From the NCBI GenBank assembly GCA_008973525.1, contig WACJ01000183.1, forward strand, positions 248,001 through 312,000: a stretch of DNA of 64,000 bases. Direction: 5' to 3'. The translations under genes and the position numbers were made by a program. This document shows positions 41,701-46,324 of the stretch, piece after piece. Under the pieces are notes generated by a model. The model made no database searches, was not told the DNA's origin, and saw only the letters and a program-made list of their open reading frames with translations. How positions within the stretch are numbered: the first letter of the stretch is position 1; each line of letters begins with the position of its first letter. The DNA comes from Stenopsyche tienmushanensis. Lineage: Eukaryota; Arthropoda; Insecta; Trichoptera; Stenopsychidae.

Positions 41701-42767
41701 TTTGCAAAAGATGGGACAACAATGTTTGATGCAATAACGTACTAATTATTTAACAACTTTGAAATATAATTAATACAGAAATAAGTGCTAAAAACTATCC
41801 AGTATTTGACATCCAGCAGGAGCATTCGATCTTTTACAGACTTATTACAAAATTACGCTATAAATGTCGTTGAATGATTACCATTTGTATTAATTTTGAT
41901 TCATCTCTAACCGCATAACAACATCCAAAATAAAATAAGCTTTTCAATCTTATTAAAATAATTTTTGATTTTTACTTTCAATTGGTGTCGATGATATGAA
42001 TTATGTCATTATTGGCATTTTTAAAAATAAAATTTACAAAATGTACTAAGTAAAAAAGTCGCTAAAACATGCCAAGAAATGCAAATGATAGATCTGTTAT
42101 AAATTTGGAAAAGCGTAGATAAATACAATAAAAATGTTCTTCACAGTATTTCAAGTATAGCAAATAAATATATATACATATACAAGTTTGCATTGTGATA
42201 ATTTTGATACGATTTCAGAAAAGCGGTAGTTTTCAGATTTCGCTTCATGCAATTGATGAATCATACACTTGAGTTGCAGCAGATATTTTGGATATATTAT
42301 TTAAGTGCTTAAACGATCTATTGAACATATTTAAATTTACACAGAGTGTTAAATTTGATAACCTCGTTCAATTTGAAGACCCTGAGGCTTTTGGTGTTTG
42401 AAATGCCGATAAAAGATTCGGCATTGCAATCATGCACTCAAAATTGCCTAAATTAACTTATCTTATCGTTGTTTGATTTTCAAAAAAAAATGTAGGATCT
42501 TACTTGGCCCTGGATAACGTGGATGTAGTCGTTTTGAGCATTGGCTCCGACCAGCTTGCAATAGAGCTCTGGACCTTCATCTCCGCAAGTAGCGGTGGCT
42601 GTGATTTTCCTGCGCTCTGCAAGATTGAAATAGGGCGGCGTAAGGACCTCCGCTTGAACGACGCTGCCGAGGGTGCAAAAGACGAAGACCAGCAATAAAC
42701 ATCCCGGGCTAACTGATTTGATCTTAGACCGTTGTCTGACCGATCCAGGCGATCCCTGGGCAGACAT
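50..42767 (-). CDS. LanA: Laminin subunit alpha (LanA type, alpha-3,5 class), 3' end outside window
   Basis: Secreted basement-membrane chain that forms a coiled-coil heterotrimer with laminin beta and gamma. I assembled 49 coding exons on the minus strand; they sum to 9,470 bases (about 3,156 codons) with every junction in frame. Domain order: signal peptide (1-39), LN (40 to about 284), EGF-like LE block 1 (to about 833), large L4-type region (to about 1385), LE block 2, globular L4a (about 1590-1775), LE block 3 (to about 2110), coiled coil (to about 2680), LG1, LG2 and the start of LG3. This is the layout of the insect alpha-3,5 chain, which is about 3,700 residues, so the missing part is the rest of LG3 plus LG4-5. 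No stop or frameshift breaks the chain, so the gene looks functional. Introns 1 and 2 are 11.3 and 7.1 kb and hold transposon remains. One intron (16901..16979 side of exon 19) uses a GC donor. Exon coordinates are in the block entries. Confidence 0.97.
528..650 (-). repeat. Short dispersed repeat, copy 1 (pair with 10061..10152)
   Basis: Lies in laminin intron 48. Read on the minus strand it nearly matches the plus strand at 10061..10152: GGTGG(T/C)TGAGA, then AACGGTAAAAAA, TTTGGTG, CTGAGAGTA and CAAACAACCGCAAA in the same order. The right-hand motif CAAACAACCGCAAA followed by TTAA resembles the terminal CCCTTTGCGG type of piggyBac-like elements. No transposase is present. Confidence 0.5.
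1089..1200 (+). repeat. Left end of a hAT-type short element
   Basis: Starts CAGCGGTTTTTAAGCC, a typical hAT terminal sequence, followed by GCAGACCCC repeats (three near-copies of GC(A/G)GACC within 90 bases). The matching right end was not found, so this is a truncated copy. It lies in laminin intron 48. Confidence 0.4.
2781..7888 (-). CDS. LanA: LanA exons 36-44: coiled-coil (domains II/I) and start of LG1
   Basis: Exons: 36 7721..7888, 37 7426..7645, 38 6743..6852, 39 5757..5878, 40 4633..4900, 41 4326..4487, 42 4049..4242, 43 3219..3418, 44 2781..3112. They encode about residues 2142-2733. The sequence is rich in Glu, Lys, Asn and Leu/Ile with heptad-like spacing, for example [19 protein letters not shown] and [19 protein letters not shown], which is the long arm where the three laminin chains wind together. 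Exon 44 ends the coiled coil and begins LG1 ([16 protein letters not shown], then GFLMYLG). Primary sequence in this arm is always poorly conserved, so the calls rest on heptads, splice sites and frame. Confidence 0.92.
3584..3720 (+). repeat. Dispersed repeat Q, copy 1
   Basis: Within laminin intron 42. About 137 bases closely match, in reverse orientation, 17754..17895: CATCATAGTGCAGCCAC, AACTATGGGCCTCTTCAATA, GTCTGTATCA(C/T)ACATTCACC and CATTCGCTCGATATTGAAGG occur in the same order. A more diverged third copy is near 45522..45640. No coding content; origin unknown. Confidence 0.6.
5235..5560 (+). repeat. Dispersed repeat R, copy 1
   Basis: Sits in laminin intron 39. Contains GGAGACAGAGACAGA, then GATTGTTAACCCAAATTTA, CTAATAATGAT and later CTCACGCTGTGCGGTC. 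The same blocks in the same order occur at about 34330..34640 and, reversed, at 63840..64000. No open frame resembling a known transposase. Confidence 0.55.
6219..6484. mobile_element. TTAA-flanked short inverted-repeat element (piggyBac-type MITE), copy 1
   Basis: A 266-base element bounded by TTAA at both ends. The left end reads CACGTTTAACGCCA and the right end is its inverse, TGGCGTCAAACGTG. An internal near-palindrome TAGGTCATCGGTGACCTG lies next to the right end. TTAA duplication is the signature of piggyBac transposition; there is no transposase, so it is non-autonomous. A second copy is at 54514..54764. It lies in laminin intron 38. Confidence 0.85.
7986..11042 (-). CDS. LanA: LanA exons 30-35: third block of LE repeats to the coiled-coil entry
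   Basis: Exons: 30 10814..11042, 31 10540..10667, 32 10297..10421, 33 9825..9998, 34 9377..9658, 35 7986..8212. They encode about residues 1754-2141. The LE modules resume at [18 protein letters not shown] and continue through [15 protein letters not shown] and [13 protein letters not shown] to [13 protein letters not shown]. Exon 35 then gives [12 protein letters not shown], the cysteine cluster just before the heptad region, where the alpha chain is expected to bond to beta and gamma. Intron 34 (8213..9376) contains a decayed Tigger transposon in the opposite orientation. Confidence 0.95.
8262..9300 (+). mobile_element. Decayed Tigger (pogo-superfamily) DNA transposon
   Basis: Antisense to laminin, inside intron 34. 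The right end, read inverted, is TAGTGGAACTTCAGGTTACG, followed by TA; the left end is worn but has repeated GGGTTACGAG blocks. The coding remains match Tigger transposase in order: a [12 protein letters not shown] patch near 8545, the DDE core [18 protein letters not shown] near 8640-8690, [18 protein letters not shown] near 8730-8785, and an acidic C-terminal part (open 8875..9285) with DFEGFARK and [17 protein letters not shown]. Stops and frame changes break it, so it is a pseudogene. A shortened relative is at 54844..55452. Confidence 0.88.
9688..9785 (+). repeat. Short repeat S, copy 1
   Basis: Laminin intron 33. Matches 11638..11735 in the same orientation: TAGAA(G/A)TGAAA, GG(T/A)TTAGGAAAAATTGATTTTA-like block, GCATTG, and TTAACGGAA(A)TTGTTAGC. 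It lacks the right end seen in the other copy. Confidence 0.5.
10061..10152 (+). repeat. Short dispersed repeat, copy 2 (pair with 528..650)
   Basis: Laminin intron 32. Contains two internal direct copies of GGTGGCTGAGA separated by about 40 bases, then CAAACAACCGCAAAGGG and TTAA. The CCCTTTGCGG end next to TTAA (read inverted) is like piggyBac-type termini; the same CCGCAAAGGGTTAA string also ends a fragment at 23647..23660. Confidence 0.5.
11117..11589 (-). CDS. LanA: LanA exon 29: L4a globular domain
   Basis: One 473-base exon, the longest in the gene, encodes about residues 1596-1753. It carries the hallmarks of the laminin L4/IV type A domain: [19 protein letters not shown], then [31 protein letters not shown] and a final [10 protein letters not shown] segment. 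These match the conserved core in laminins and perlecan. Exon 28 supplies the preceding strand (NLYWTQ) and exon 30 the closing LQDVSLDTG. The domain interrupts the LE rod and is thought to be a spacer or packing globule. The donor is GTGAGA. Confidence 0.96.
11638..11806. mobile_element. Short inverted-repeat element S (MITE-like), copy 2
   Basis: Laminin intron 28. The left end TAGAAGTGAAACTTTTTAGGG is mirrored at the right by CCCTAAGCGTCTATAGAAGTTTCACTTC, an imperfect terminal inverted repeat. About 170 bases, no coding content. The left half recurs at 9688..9785. Confidence 0.5.
11840..12778 (-). CDS. LanA: LanA exons 25-28: second block of LE repeats
   Basis: Exons: 25 12542..12778, 26 12306..12468, 27 12072..12216, 28 11840..11980. 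They encode about residues 1367-1595, beginning [10 protein letters not shown] and then [40 protein letters not shown] and related LE modules, ending at NLYWTQ, which leads into the next globule. Exon 26 could appear to end at either of two GTs four bases apart; only the outer one (donor GTGCGT, exon edge 12306) keeps the LE reading frame ([10 protein letters not shown]) into exon 27. Confidence 0.94.
12860..17627 (-). CDS. LanA: LanA exons 17-24: large inner globular region (L4b type)
   Basis: Exons: 17 17488..17627, 18 17276..17414, 19 16980..17189, 20 16592..16900, 21 16371..16523, 22 15740..15917, 23 14680..14837, 24 12860..13016. They encode roughly residues 885-1366, a stretch without regular LE cysteine spacing that sits where alpha-3,5 chains carry their L4b/IV'' globule. 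It contains repeated beta-rich segments such as [15 protein letters not shown] (exon 17) and [14 protein letters not shown] (exon 24). Exon 19 joins exon 20 through a GC-AG intron: the exon ends CAG and is followed by GCTAGT, and using the GT four bases on would give a stop. The introns here hold small inverted-repeat elements and a piggyBac remnant. Confidence 0.92.
13573..13977. mobile_element. hAT-type short element, 405 bp
   Basis: Laminin intron 23. Terminal inverted repeats TAGGGATTCTG (left) and CAGAATCCCTA (right). The flanking eight bases are gttcgcgc and gttcacac, six of eight the same, as expected for an aged hAT target duplication. No transposase seen. Confidence 0.65.
14068..14460. 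mobile_element. TTAA-flanked piggyBac-type MITE, second family
   Basis: A 393-base element in laminin intron 23, with TTAA at both edges. Ends are CCACTTCATGCTTTCG and, inverted, CCACTTCATGCTCGGG. The left third is unusually GC-rich for this window (GCACGCAGCGCATGTGCCGC and similar). No coding content recognised. Confidence 0.8.
16062..16313. mobile_element. hAT-type short element, 252 bp
   Basis: Laminin intron 21. Left end CAGTGTTCTTTTTGAACC, right end inverted CAGTGGTTTTTAACCGTTGA. Flanking eight bases are atctcgat and atctagat (seven of eight identical), fitting a hAT 8-base duplication. No coding content. Confidence 0.75.
17754..17895 (-). repeat. Dispersed repeat Q, copy 2
   Basis: Laminin intron 16, reverse orientation to 3584..3720, which it matches over nearly its full length. 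It abuts the TTAA end of the piggyBac remnant that starts at 17905. Confidence 0.6.
17905..18660 (+). pseudogene. piggyBac transposase remnant, internally deleted
   Basis: Begins with TTAA then CCCTTTGTGC, a piggyBac-type end, and a perfect 9-base-stem hairpin (GAGTGGTGC ... GCACCACTC, 17921..17945) just inside it. An open frame 17997..18371 ends in an acidic and basic patch ([15 protein letters not shown]) like piggyBac N-termini. Near 18530-18640 the frame reads [21 protein letters not shown] and a broken cysteine-rich continuation, matching the C-terminal zinc-binding part of piggyBac transposases. The catalytic middle is absent. The right terminal repeat was not found. Confidence 0.75.
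18850..18980 (-). repeat. SINE-like repeat, copy on minus strand
   Basis: Laminin intron 16. Read on the minus strand it has GGCAAATAGGAAACCGTCACATGAA, then CCATGGCGATCGTCTATGTCCGATAACGGATATGGCATTTTAAGAAG-type order, matching the 3' half of the plus copy at 38010..38305. Confidence 0.55.
19204..22991 (-). CDS. LanA: LanA exons 6-16: first block of laminin EGF-like (LE) repeats, then start of L4b region
   Basis: Exons: 6 22778..22991, 7 22489..22698, 8 22199..22392, 9 21892..21970, 10 21316..21453, 11 21116..21227, 12 20849..21024, 13 20543..20719, 14 19867..19989, 15 19570..19728, 16 19204..19460. After a short end of LN ([11 protein letters not shown]) the protein becomes a run of cysteine-rich LE modules of about 45-60 residues, each with the typical C-x-C ... 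G-x-C-x-C-K ... G-x-x-C-D-x-C spacing. These rod-like modules space the LN head from the inner globules. Many exon junctions fall in phase 1 next to the first cysteine pair of a repeat, as is usual for this family. Exon 16 finishes the last LE module (ending GLRCNEP) and starts the next globular region. Confidence 0.95.
20310..20392 (+). repeat. Short tandem-like repeat
   Basis: Laminin intron 13. Units of about 20-26 bases built on TTTTCA...TTCAAATTAAACC are repeated three to four times with variation. No other feature in this part of the intron. Confidence 0.4.
23075..31172 (-). CDS. LanA: LanA exons 2-5: laminin N-terminal (LN) domain
   Basis: Exon 2 31029..31172, exon 3 23768..23895, exon 4 23323..23431, exon 5 23075..23245. 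Together with exon 1 they encode the LN domain, which drives polymerisation of laminin trimers. Recognisable segments are VCDYCD and [20 protein letters not shown] in exon 2, the [11 protein letters not shown] turn at its end, [18 protein letters not shown] in exon 3, and DPTVTRR at the end of exon 5. Exon 2 is a lone 144-base exon between two introns of 11.3 and 7.1 kb that are full of transposon fragments. Exon 5 ends in a poor donor, CGG followed by GTCATT, but the reading frame and family alignment leave no alternative nearby. Confidence 0.95.
23896..25270. other. Part of laminin intron 2 with no recognisable feature
   Basis: AT-rich, full of stops in all frames. I see no gene, no transposase patch and no clear repeat here. 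Confidence 0.5.
25277..26715 (-). mobile_element. Decayed Tc3-like (Tc1/mariner superfamily) transposon
   Basis: Laminin intron 2. Ends ATAAGGACGTTCGA (left) and inverted ATAAGGACGCTCGA (right). On the minus strand, broken frames give the familiar order of a Tc3-like transposase: [62 protein letters not shown] tail and [16 protein letters not shown]. Stops and frame changes show it is dead. Related fragments are at 32307..32650, 43381..43650 and 51240..51400. Confidence 0.8.
26262..26490 (+). repeat. Diverged direct duplication inside the Tc3-like element
   Basis: Two adjacent segments of about 95 bases (from about 26285 and 26408) share TTTGTTCGTA, GCGCTGCCATACC-type and GATTGC(G/A)ATAAAA blocks in the same order at perhaps 75-80% identity. 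Confidence 0.45.
27614..27758. mobile_element. Pogo-type MITE, 145 bp
   Basis: Laminin intron 2. Flanked by TA. Left end CAGTAGATCCGCGATAATCC, right end inverted CAGGAGACCCGCGGTAATCC. Internal sequence (TAATATGAAACC...ATGATATCTCATCATTTTT) recurs at 40127..40244. A further internal fragment of the family, with TCCGGATTACAAGGGG and ATTGGACAATCCGACA, lies at 27893..28065. Confidence 0.75.
28070..30510. other. Part of laminin intron 2 with no recognisable feature
   Basis: Only short chance open frames. A minus-strand frame at 28631..28831 shows weak transposase-like composition but nothing I can name. Confidence 0.4.
30519..30625 (-). repeat. Hairpin repeat H, copy on minus strand
   Basis: Laminin intron 2. 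Read on the minus strand: GAGGACGGAGTGGCCACAGG, then ATCTGTGCGTCCAACCGG and the hairpin CGGTCCGCTTTTCGGACCG, then ACATGAC. One of at least six copies; see 44745..44830. Confidence 0.65.
30640..30960 (-). pseudogene. Mariner transposase fragment (N-terminal HTH region)
   Basis: Laminin intron 2, next to exon 2. On the minus strand the frame reads [20 protein letters not shown], then a stop, [20 protein letters not shown], and [16 protein letters not shown]. This is the paired-like helix-turn-helix DNA-binding region of mariner transposases, including the linker before the DDD core. The catalytic part is missing. Confidence 0.82.
31816..32079 (+). pseudogene. Unidentified coding-like patch in laminin intron 1
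   Basis: An 87-codon open frame of relatively balanced base composition containing [18 protein letters not shown] and [19 protein letters not shown] do not recognise the family. Given its setting among transposon debris, a fragment of an unknown mobile element is the most likely reading; chance is possible. Confidence 0.25.
32307..32650 (-). pseudogene. Tc3-like transposase fragment
   Basis: Laminin intron 1. Minus-strand frames give [25 protein letters not shown], then [31 protein letters not shown] and a broken YFQQ. These are consecutive segments of the catalytic domain of the Tc3-like group also seen at 25277..26715. Several frame breaks. Confidence 0.7.
34330..34640 (+). repeat. Dispersed repeat R, copy 2
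   Basis: Laminin intron 1. Shares TTGAGTTTGGAGA, TGTATAGATCGTTAACC, AAATTTATCGACTAATAATG and CACGCTGCGACGGTC with the copies at 5235..5560 and 63840..64000. Confidence 0.55.
34918..35604 (-). mobile_element. Mariner element with internal deletion, both ends present
   Basis: Laminin intron 1. Flanked by TA. Left end CGAGGGTATTCCCAGAAGT, right end inverted CGAGGGTAGTCCCAGAAGGG. Minus-strand frames carry [44 protein letters not shown] and [18 protein letters not shown], the DETW motif holding the first catalytic Asp of mariner. At 687 bases it is about half the length of an intact mariner, and the C-terminal catalytic part is missing, so it cannot move by itself. Confidence 0.85.
35610..37080. 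other. Part of laminin intron 1 with no recognisable feature
   Basis: AT-rich, short chance frames only. A patch at 36060..36280 is less AT-rich but encodes nothing I recognise. Confidence 0.4.
37081..37720 (+). pseudogene. Mutator-like transposase remnant
   Basis: Laminin intron 1. Two overlapping frames (37156..37446 and 37409..37717) read [16 protein letters not shown], then a deletion, [20 protein letters not shown], and [20 protein letters not shown] with a following GIAIGP. This is the order of the arthropod Mutator-like transposase domain: the GDGDSKTF strand, the L-x-x-CL-x-G-x-TQN-x-NES motif and the A-x-x-FN-x-G motif. The middle with the CVGHVQKR-type segment is lost and the frame changes, so it is dead. 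The Lys/Arg-rich end ([11 protein letters not shown]) may be its natural C-terminus. Confidence 0.75.
38010..38305 (+). repeat. SINE-like repeat, most complete copy
   Basis: Laminin intron 1. The head has tRNA-like promoter boxes: TTGGTATAATGGC (A-box-like) near 38067 and GATGGTCTCGATTCAGG (B-box-like) near 38107. The 3' half carries GTGTGGAAGGCAATAGAAAA, then CCTATGGAGATCCCCTATG and TCCGATATCGAATATG. The same 3' blocks occur on the minus strand near 18850..18980, 39585..39725 and 59990..60100. The copy is too mutated to be a working tRNA gene. Confidence 0.6.
39585..39725 (-). repeat. SINE-like repeat, copy on minus strand
   Basis: Laminin intron 1. Minus-strand order is CATAGAAGGCAAAAGAAAACC, then CCAATGGAAATTGCC, TATGTCCGATAGTTGATATG and GCACTTTATGAAG, matching the 3' half of 38010..38305. 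Confidence 0.55.
39733..40244 (+). mobile_element. Pogo/Tigger-type element with N-terminal transposase trace, 512 bp
   Basis: Laminin intron 1. TA-flanked; ends CAACAAACACGCGATAATCC and inverted CAGCAGACACGCGGTAATCC. Inside, about 39960-40075, the plus frame reads [17 protein letters not shown], similar to the CENPB-type DNA-binding region (xFLxSxGWxxRFxxRHGI) of Tigger/jerky transposases. The right 120 bases match 27614..27758. Confidence 0.75.
40250..42500. other. Part of laminin intron 1 with no recognisable feature
   Basis: Mostly AT-rich without gene or repeat calls. A less AT-rich patch at 41290..41580 starts with TTTATCTCAGTGGTCTAACA, loosely like a tRNA A box, but no B box or cloverleaf follows. 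Confidence 0.4.
42504..42767 (-). CDS. LanA: LanA exon 1: start codon, signal peptide, beginning of LN domain
   Basis: Exon 1 coding part is 42504..42767 (88 codons), ending in a GTAAG donor. I chose the ATG at 42765..42767 because it directly precedes a basic n-region and a hydrophobic stretch ([12 protein letters not shown]), with a likely cleavage after VVQA (residue 39). The mature chain then begins with the LN motif [19 protein letters not shown]. The frame stays open upstream to another Met at 42923, but those 52 residues look like untranslated sequence and would bury the signal peptide. About 150 bases to the right should contain 5' UTR and promoter; I see no clear core promoter motif. 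Confidence 0.9.
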
Positions 42768-43380
42768 CCTTCGTCTAACGCTGTCGACTTCACACTGGAG
42801 TGTCTGCTCGCAAATCAGTGGAGCAATGATCACACACATTTTGTCCCAAACGCTGATTATTGTCGTACACATGTTAATGCTCCATTTAATTATTATTTCC
42901 CAAAGCGTTTGAACTTCAAGCACAGAGCTTCCATAACGGTGGAATTTAAAAATAGCCCAGTATTTCCCAACATTTTTCCATTGGGGCTGAAATTTCTTGC
43001 ATCATAGTAAGACACGATTCCACGCAATAACAGCAATATATTTTCATACAGACGATCGCTTTAAAATTTACTATATGAATTAAAACTTTATTATGGGAAA
43101 AGTATTATTATAGAAATACCCATAAGCAAAATAAGTAGCAAAGTAATAGCATTGTTGACAAAGTTTAATCTTCAGGTTATTTTAGTCTGTCCGTTGATTT
43201 AATACCAAATCTATTACATATCGATCATTTAAATGATTAAAACTTGGCTTTTCTGCAAATTCAATTTGGCAAATTTTGCGTCGGGACTTGTCTGCACCCG
43301 TATAAAATCCAATTAATCCAGGAACTTTAAGGTAAACTACCATAAACAACGATGTGTGCTAGCTAATTAGGCTCTGGAAC

Positions 43381-43650
43381 AATTAAAAATTGAGCCAAAT
43401 TTCGCAACAAAAAAAACATTTTTAGGGAAGAGATCCTTTTTTGGATAAATGAATGTGTGAGCAAGCAAAATTATCGAATTTGGGACGATAATAAACCACA
43501 TGAGATACAACAGCACCAAATGCATCCCGAAAAAATCACTCTTTGTTGTGGATTTTGATCTGGTGCAATCGTCGTTCCGTACTTCTTTCAAAACGAAACT
43601 GGCATTGCCATAACCGTCAATGACTATCCCTACAAATTGATGATAAGCAA
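43381..43650 (+). pseudogene. Tc3-like transposase fragment, plus strand
   Basis: Plus frames give [19 protein letters not shown], then [20 protein letters not shown] and a fading end, the same catalytic stretch as in 25277..26715. It lies just upstream of the laminin gene and is broken by frame changes. Confidence 0.75.
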
Positions 43651-43694
43651 CTTCTTGTGATATATAGTTTTTTTTCTGGTGATAAATAAATATA

Positions 43695-43817
43695 TAGTTT
43701 TTATAAATAGGCTGAAGTTTAGACTCGTTCGCAACCTCATTTGGTGCCAGCTACCTATATAAGTTAGCCTCTGAGGGAACTTCCATGAAAATGTAGCAAA
43801 AAGCCCTAAATGAGGAC
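43695..43817 (+). repeat. Hairpin repeat H, left half, interrupted by a hAT-like insertion
   Basis: Contains TTTAGACTCGTTCG, CCTCATTTGGTG, TTAGCCTCTGAGGGAACTTC and GCAAAAAGCCCTAAATGAGG. The repeat stops at ATGAGGAC and resumes at 44742 after the inserted element. Confidence 0.75.
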
Positions 43818-44741
43818 CAGTGGTGTAGTGGGGCGGGGGCGCGTGGGGTCGGCGCTCCCACACTTTTTTCTAGACGATTTGAAAATTTTGCATAATATAA
43901 ATTGTACAAAATTTTAATTTTTGTAAGACCCAAAAATGTGTTCTCTTAAAAATATTTTTTATTTAAAGCGTGTGAAAAAAGTATTTGTTTACACATGATT
44001 ACCAAAAATTAAATAAAAAACACAATGGGATAAATTATTACCTTTTTTCTTTCCGGTGCTCTAAGAACTAGCTAAGAAAGTGGCATAAATTAGTAAGATA
44101 GATAAATATATAGTTTTTATGAGTGTAGGGAAGTCTAGACTCGTTCGGGATCCCATTTGGTGCGGGCCAATTATGTAAGATTGCCTCTGAGGGGGCTTTC
44201 GTGATCGTACAGATCATAGAAGATCCCAGGCATGTATTTATCTCTGAAAATGTCGCAAAAAGCCCTAAAAAAGGATGGAGTGGCCACAAGGTCTGTGGGT
44301 CCAACCGGTCCGCTTTTCCGACCGCTGACATGACGAATGAACGCCTCGCGATCGGATGCCATACTCGAACATGCCTAGAGAACGATTACGAGCTCTCATT
44401 ATAAAAAGAAGTTGACCGAAGAATACTGATCGGATGGGTTGTTTAAATTTTACAATCGATGAAAAATATTGTTGTCTTTGTTTTATTGCGGGCTTATTCC
44501 AGCTGGGTCGACCCAGTGCTTAAATGATAACGAAAAAAAGAGGGATTAGAAAACTTAGTATATATTATAAAAACTGACAGAGTCAATCAGTGTTGATTAA
44601 AAATAAAGATCCATGTGCAACTCTCAACTTGGTCGGTGTTTTGCGCCCCAATAGCTGCGTCCATAGCGGATAGGGGAGGGGTAATAAAATATTATAATTA
44701 ATCAGCGCTCCCAGACTTTTTTATTTAGCACTACACCACTA
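43818..44741. mobile_element. hAT-like element with perfect 8-bp target duplication
   Basis: 924 bases. Left end CAGTGGTGTAGTG, right end inverted TAGTGGTGTAGTG. Both flanks carry ATGAGGAC, a perfect 8-base duplication, the hAT hallmark. The left end continues into GGGGCGGGGGCGCG-type sequence, and GGCGCTCCCA near the left end recurs as AGCGCTCCCA near the right. No transposase. It contains a second copy of repeat H (44115..44360), so the order of events is legible. Confidence 0.85.
44115..44360 (+). repeat. Hairpin repeat H, copy nested inside the hAT-like element
   Basis: Order: GTCTAGACTCGTTCG, CCCATTTGGTGCGG, GATTGCCTCTGAGGG, GCAAAAAGCCCTAAAAAAGG, ATGGAGTGGCCACAAGG, CCGGTCCGCTTTTCCGACCG, TGACATGACGAATGA. 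This is the longest uninterrupted copy. Confidence 0.75.
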
Positions 44742-44830
44742 ATGAGGACGGAGTAGCTACAAGATCTGTGTGTCCAATCGGTCCGCTTTTCGGACCGCTG
44801 ATATGACAAATGAGCGCCTCGTGATTTGAA
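44742..44830 (+). repeat. Hairpin repeat H, right half
   Basis: ATGAGGACGGAGTAGCTACA, then ATCTGTGTGTCCAATCGG and the perfect 7-base-stem hairpin CGGTCCG-CTTTT-CGGACCG (44782..44800), then GCTGATATGACAAATGAGCG. It continues the copy begun at 43695. Confidence 0.75.
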
Positions 44831-45010
44831 CGACGTTATATTCCACAATTAATGTAAAATTGGCGTGGAGAATAAGAAGGATGCGGTAAAAGTTTAATTC
44901 TTGTATTTTATCCAGCATCAATTTTGCTTTATAAGAGCGCGCATTACCATAAAGCAGTATCGTCTTCTTTCTGTTCAATAAATAACGGATGTTTCTCTTA
45001 TACATTTAAA
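44820..45010 (-). pseudogene. Mariner transposase fragment fused to repeat H
   Basis: Minus frame reads KKTILLYGNARSYKAKLMLD and KIQELNFYRILLILHA, the decayed DNA-x-x-H ... YSPDLA region (second catalytic Asp, here changed to Gly-Asn) of a mariner transposase. The left side joins GATTTGAACGACGTTATATTCC, the end of the Tc3-like group. A near-identical patch is at 51525..51665, so this chimera was copied as a unit. Confidence 0.55.
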
Positions 45011-45521
45011 GTTTCTTCTGGTTTCGTTAATTCATAATTAATTAATCCCCACATATCCCACAATATGCACAAAAAAACATCAAAATTATCCAAAGCAATC
45101 CCGTATAATTAGAGTTTCAGTTAAATGGATTCATAAATGTATCCAGCTTTTTTAAAATATTTTTTTTCTGTCGGACCTAACTGACAAACATCTGTATGGC
45201 AGATGTTTAATAATACAGATTTTCTTTAAAAAAAAAAGTGAGTGTGAATATTCCTACAATATTTACCATAAATCGTTAAGCAAAAAAAGTTTTTGTCTAA
45301 GTGTCGAAGAGATGCAAAAAATTAATGCTACGAAAATTGCTGGAAATCTGTATTATTCACGATGTTTCTTCAAAATTCTTCAAGATCTCACCAAAAAAGC
45401 AACGAAGAAAATATAAAATCTGCTTATTGATTTCTGTTTGTAAAAAAAATGCCTTTTGATAAATCCACTCAGGCGAGCTGCTGAATAAGCATTCCCAGAA
45501 AAAGCTCAGATGTTATGCTAC

Positions 45522-45640
45522 CTTCGATATCTGACGCACAAAGAATTGAATGTTTGATACAAATGATGTATTTGTGATTCTTTCTCATGCTTAGATTTTA
45601 TGTGGTTGCATTATTATGATGATATAAAGGAGTTTGCCAG
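45522..45640 (-). repeat. Dispersed repeat Q, diverged copy 3
   Basis: ATGCTACCTTCGATATCTGA, TTGAATGTTTGATACAAATG and ATTATGATGATAT follow the same order as 17754..17895, with clear divergence. Confidence 0.35.
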
Positions 45641-45969
45641 TCTATTTGCCAATAAAAATTCAAAATCTACAAAAGCCATTCATTCGCTGCTTGCTAACCA
45701 AAATGGATTTATTTATTGACTTTCTTTAAACCATCGGCATGGAAATCCTCGTTACCAAAATCGAAAGCAATAAAGAGGAGAAATTTAAGATGAACATGTA
45801 TTAATATTATTTCCTCGATAATGTCCAATAAGCATGGATTGTAGTTTAAAATTTCAATGAAAATTATTAAACCGCTTATGTTTCTGTTTAGTTCTAGTTA
45901 AAATGATTTTCAGTAAATAAAGAATATAATATATATATGATTTTCTTATTGATGATGTAACATGAATCT

Positions 45970-46320
45970 TTTCATCATATATCCAACGTTGAAGTCAAGT
46001 GATTTCTTGCCAGATAGTGTCGAATACTTAGGGGTGACTTTGGATAGAAGACTAAAGTGGGGAGCGCAGGTGTCTGGGACTCATGCCCGCGGGTTGGCAG
46101 CCATGGGGACGCTGCACTCTCTTTTTCATCAACGCTTTTTTGGCTTCCAATAGACTATTAATATACAAAGCTCTAATTCGACCGATAATCACGTATGCCG
46201 CTCTCATCTGGAGCAACAAAAGCAATTAAAATTATTACAAATTGTACAAAACAAGCCAGTAAAAATTGCACTTGCAATTGCACCCTTTTCCATACACCAT
46301 GATGTAGGTATGAGGTAAAA
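45970..46320 (+). pseudogene. Jockey-like LINE reverse transcriptase fragment
   Basis: Plus frame gives VEYLGVTLDRRLKWGAQVSG, then after a frame change a patch equivalent to KLLIYKALIRPIITYAA, and LKLLQIVQNKPVKIALA. This is the thumb and post-RT region of jockey-clade non-LTR elements. Only about 110 codons survive, with frame breaks. Confidence 0.75.
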
Positions 46321-46324
46321 GACG

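Noticed and set aside
42768..42923. Upstream in-frame Met extending the laminin N-terminus by 52 residues
   Set aside because: The extension has no signal-peptide character and would place the hydrophobic stretch well inside the protein; the downstream Met gives a normal signal peptide.
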